Assembly: GCA_020746875.1 (NCBI GenBank)
Contig: JAGTJL010000005.1
Location: 1,302,001-1,366,000, forward strand
Origin: Rhexocercosporidium sp. MPI-PUGE-AT-0058
Taxonomy: Eukaryota; Ascomycota; Leotiomycetes; Helotiales
Direction: 5' to 3'
DNA: 64,000 bases
Shown here one piece after another: positions 62,051 through 64,000 of the stretch. Each line of letters opens with the position of its first letter. Within the stretch, counting starts at the first letter, position 1. A model generated the notes under the pieces. It did no database searches. It worked only from the letters and a program-made list of their open reading frames with translations, and was not told the origin of the DNA. The translations under genes and the position numbers were made by a program.

Positions 62051-63752
62051 ATGGCCGCCAACGGAGATCTCCCAGACGAGCCTCACAAGCTCTTTGATAC
62101 AATTCTCACTCTTGATTTCGGGTAAACTAATCACACCATCCAACCAACCAGGTTGTATATATATTTTTCAGACCCTCTAACATTCCTCCAGTTCTCAGTA
62201 TACTCATCTCATTACCCGCCGTTTAAGAGAACTCAATGTCTACTCTGAGATGCTCCCGTGCACCCAGAAGCTGGCAGACCTCTCCTGGAAACCAAAAGGA
62301 ATTATCCTCTCAGGAGGACCATACTCTGTCTACGAAACAGATGCTCCACACGTCGACCCCGCGATCTTCGAACTCGGCGTCCCAATTCTTGGAATATGTT
62401 ACGGATTACAAGAGATAGCGTGGCATCACGGGAAGAATGTTATCGCAGGAACTGAACGAGAGTACGGACACGCCGACGTGAAGGCAAATAGGGAAGATGG
62501 TCGTGTGGATACGCTGTTCAAGGATTTAGAGGACGATGTGAAGGTCTGGATGTCTCACGGCGACAAGCTGGGCGCTCTTCCTCCTCAGTTTCATATCATT
62601 GCGACAACCAAGAACTCCCCATACGCGGGTATTGCCCACGAGACGAAACCCATCTACGGTATCCAGTTCCACCCCGAAGTAACACATACCCCTCGAGGAA
62701 CCAAACTGCTGGAGAACTTCGCTGTGGGCATCTGTGGAGCAAAGCAGACATGGACAATGGCAACATTCGTAGATAAGGAGATTGCCCGAATCCGAGCTTT
62801 GGTTGGAGAGAAGGGACAGGTTCTGGGAGCCGTTAGTGGAGGAGTCGACTCCACCGTGGCTGCCAAACTTATGCACGAGGCCATCGGAGACCGCTTCCAC
62901 GCAGTCCTCGTCGACAACGGCTGCATGCGTCTCAATGAGTGCGAACAAGTCAAGAAGACGTTGACCGAGCATCTCGGCATAAATCTCACCGTTGTCGACG
63001 CATCGGACCTCTTCCTCGACGGACTAAAAGGCATCCATGACAACCCTGAAGCGAAGCGCAAGTTTATCGGTGGGACATTCATCGACGTCTTCGAAGCCGA
63101 AGCGCTCAAGATCGAAGAAGCAGCCAAGAACTCCCCCAAAGCAGGACCCATCAAGTTCTTCTTACAAGGAACACTCTACCCAGACGTCATCGAGTCCATC
63201 TCCTTCAAGGGCCCCTCCCAAACAATCAAAACCCACCACAACGTAGGCGGCCTCCCAGAACGCATGATGAACGGCCAAGGCCTCAAACTCATCGAGCCCC
63301 TACGCGAGCTCTTCAAAGACGAAGTCCGCGAACTCGGAAGACAGCTCGGCATCCCCCACGATCTCGTGATGCGTCACCCCTTCCCCGGCCCTGGAATTGC
63401 CATCCGCGTCCTCGGCGAAGTCACCCGTGAACAAGTAGCCATTGCTAGAAAAGCAGACTACATCTTCATCGAGGAGATCAAGAAGGCAGGTCTCTACGAC
63501 CAGATCAGCCAGGCGTTCGCTGCTCTCTTGCCAGTCAAGGCTGTAGGTGTCATGGGCGATAAGCGAGTCCACCAGCAAGTCGTCGCTCTCCGCGCTGTCT
63601 GTACTACCGATTTCATGACGGCCAATATCTTCCGCTTTGACTGGGATTTCTTGGAGCGCGTGTCTACTCGCATCGTGAATGAAGTCGACGGCGTCTGTCG
63701 TGTAGAGTACGACTTGACTAGCAAGCCTCCAGGAACCATCGAGATGGAGTAG
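62051..63752 (+). CDS. GUA1: GMP synthase (glutamine-hydrolysing)
   Basis: Converts XMP to GMP using glutamine and ATP in de novo purine synthesis. Exons 62051-62121 and 62192-63752; 543 residues. The class I glutaminase domain has the nucleophile in GICYGLQ (Cys93) and HPE (His184, Glu186). The ATP-pyrophosphatase domain carries the P-loop SGGVDS (239-244). The C-terminal dimerisation domain contains [43 protein letters not shown] and the end KPPGTIEME. Intact and typical in length. Confidence 0.97.
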
Positions 63753-64000
63753 AGAAGACGTGCTGTTTGGGTTTCAGGGGTAAAAGCATAGATAACCGAG
63801 ATTGGGCTTAACTGACAACCCTCGTAAACACAACTTTCTCGCGTTTGGATACCCTGATTGAATTTAGGCGTTAATGAATGAGTGGGCTTGGCGGGTAACT
63901 TTGTTAGTAGATTTATAGACTCAGGCCACATGGCCGTCAAAAACTCACGGTACTTAAATCATTGAAAGTCTCAAGTTTTGCTAGTGAAGCCATGTTAGCA
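63753..64000. other. 3' flank of GUA1
   Basis: 248 bp to the window edge. No further gene supported. Confidence 0.5.

Overview
The window is nuclear DNA of a filamentous ascomycete. Most genes carry several short introns (about 45-115 nt) with GT..AG ends and fungal CTAAC/CTGAC-like branch sites. The gene set includes a HET-domain gene, a fungal-type protein kinase C, a Bsc6-type MFS carrier and Mdv1. A Leotiomycete-like member of Pezizomycotina is my best guess from protein style; that is inference and was not tested. I rebuilt 24 intact protein-coding genes plus one weak small ORF. Exon joins were chosen so that frame, splice signals and family homology all agree.

Left part (1-15.3 kb): a CLC chloride channel runs off the left edge. 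Next comes a more accessory block: a HET-domain gene, a divergently transcribed degenerate Hsp70-like protein 272 bp away, a decayed ABCC-type ABC transporter (7.9-12.2 kb, at least eight stops plus frameshifts and deletions), and an unrecognised protein with a C2-like C-terminus.

Middle part (16-49 kb) is dense housekeeping: a Dpb3-like histone-fold protein, U2A' snRNP protein, Vps15, a small conserved unknown, the Rieske iron-sulfur protein, CCT-alpha chaperonin, prolyl-tRNA synthetase, protein kinase C, an acyl-CoA dehydrogenase, a Bsc6-like MFS carrier, an EIF1AD-like protein, Alg3 mannosyltransferase, a mitochondrial coiled-coil protein and an acidic nuclear-type protein.

Right part (49-64 kb): a small secreted protein, an aldo-keto reductase, a monocarboxylate-type MFS carrier, a doubtful thioredoxin-like ORF, Mdv1 (mitochondrial fission), chorismate mutase, Bcp1 and GMP synthase.

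The genes do not form a metabolic cluster. I saw no PKS or NRPS, no intact transposon, no CRISPR array, and no tRNA or rRNA that I could support. The most notable items are the ABCC pseudogene, the HET/Hsp70-like divergent pair, a 16-nt micro-exon in the CLC gene, and six copies of TACAGTA/TACTGTA upstream of the protein kinase C gene.
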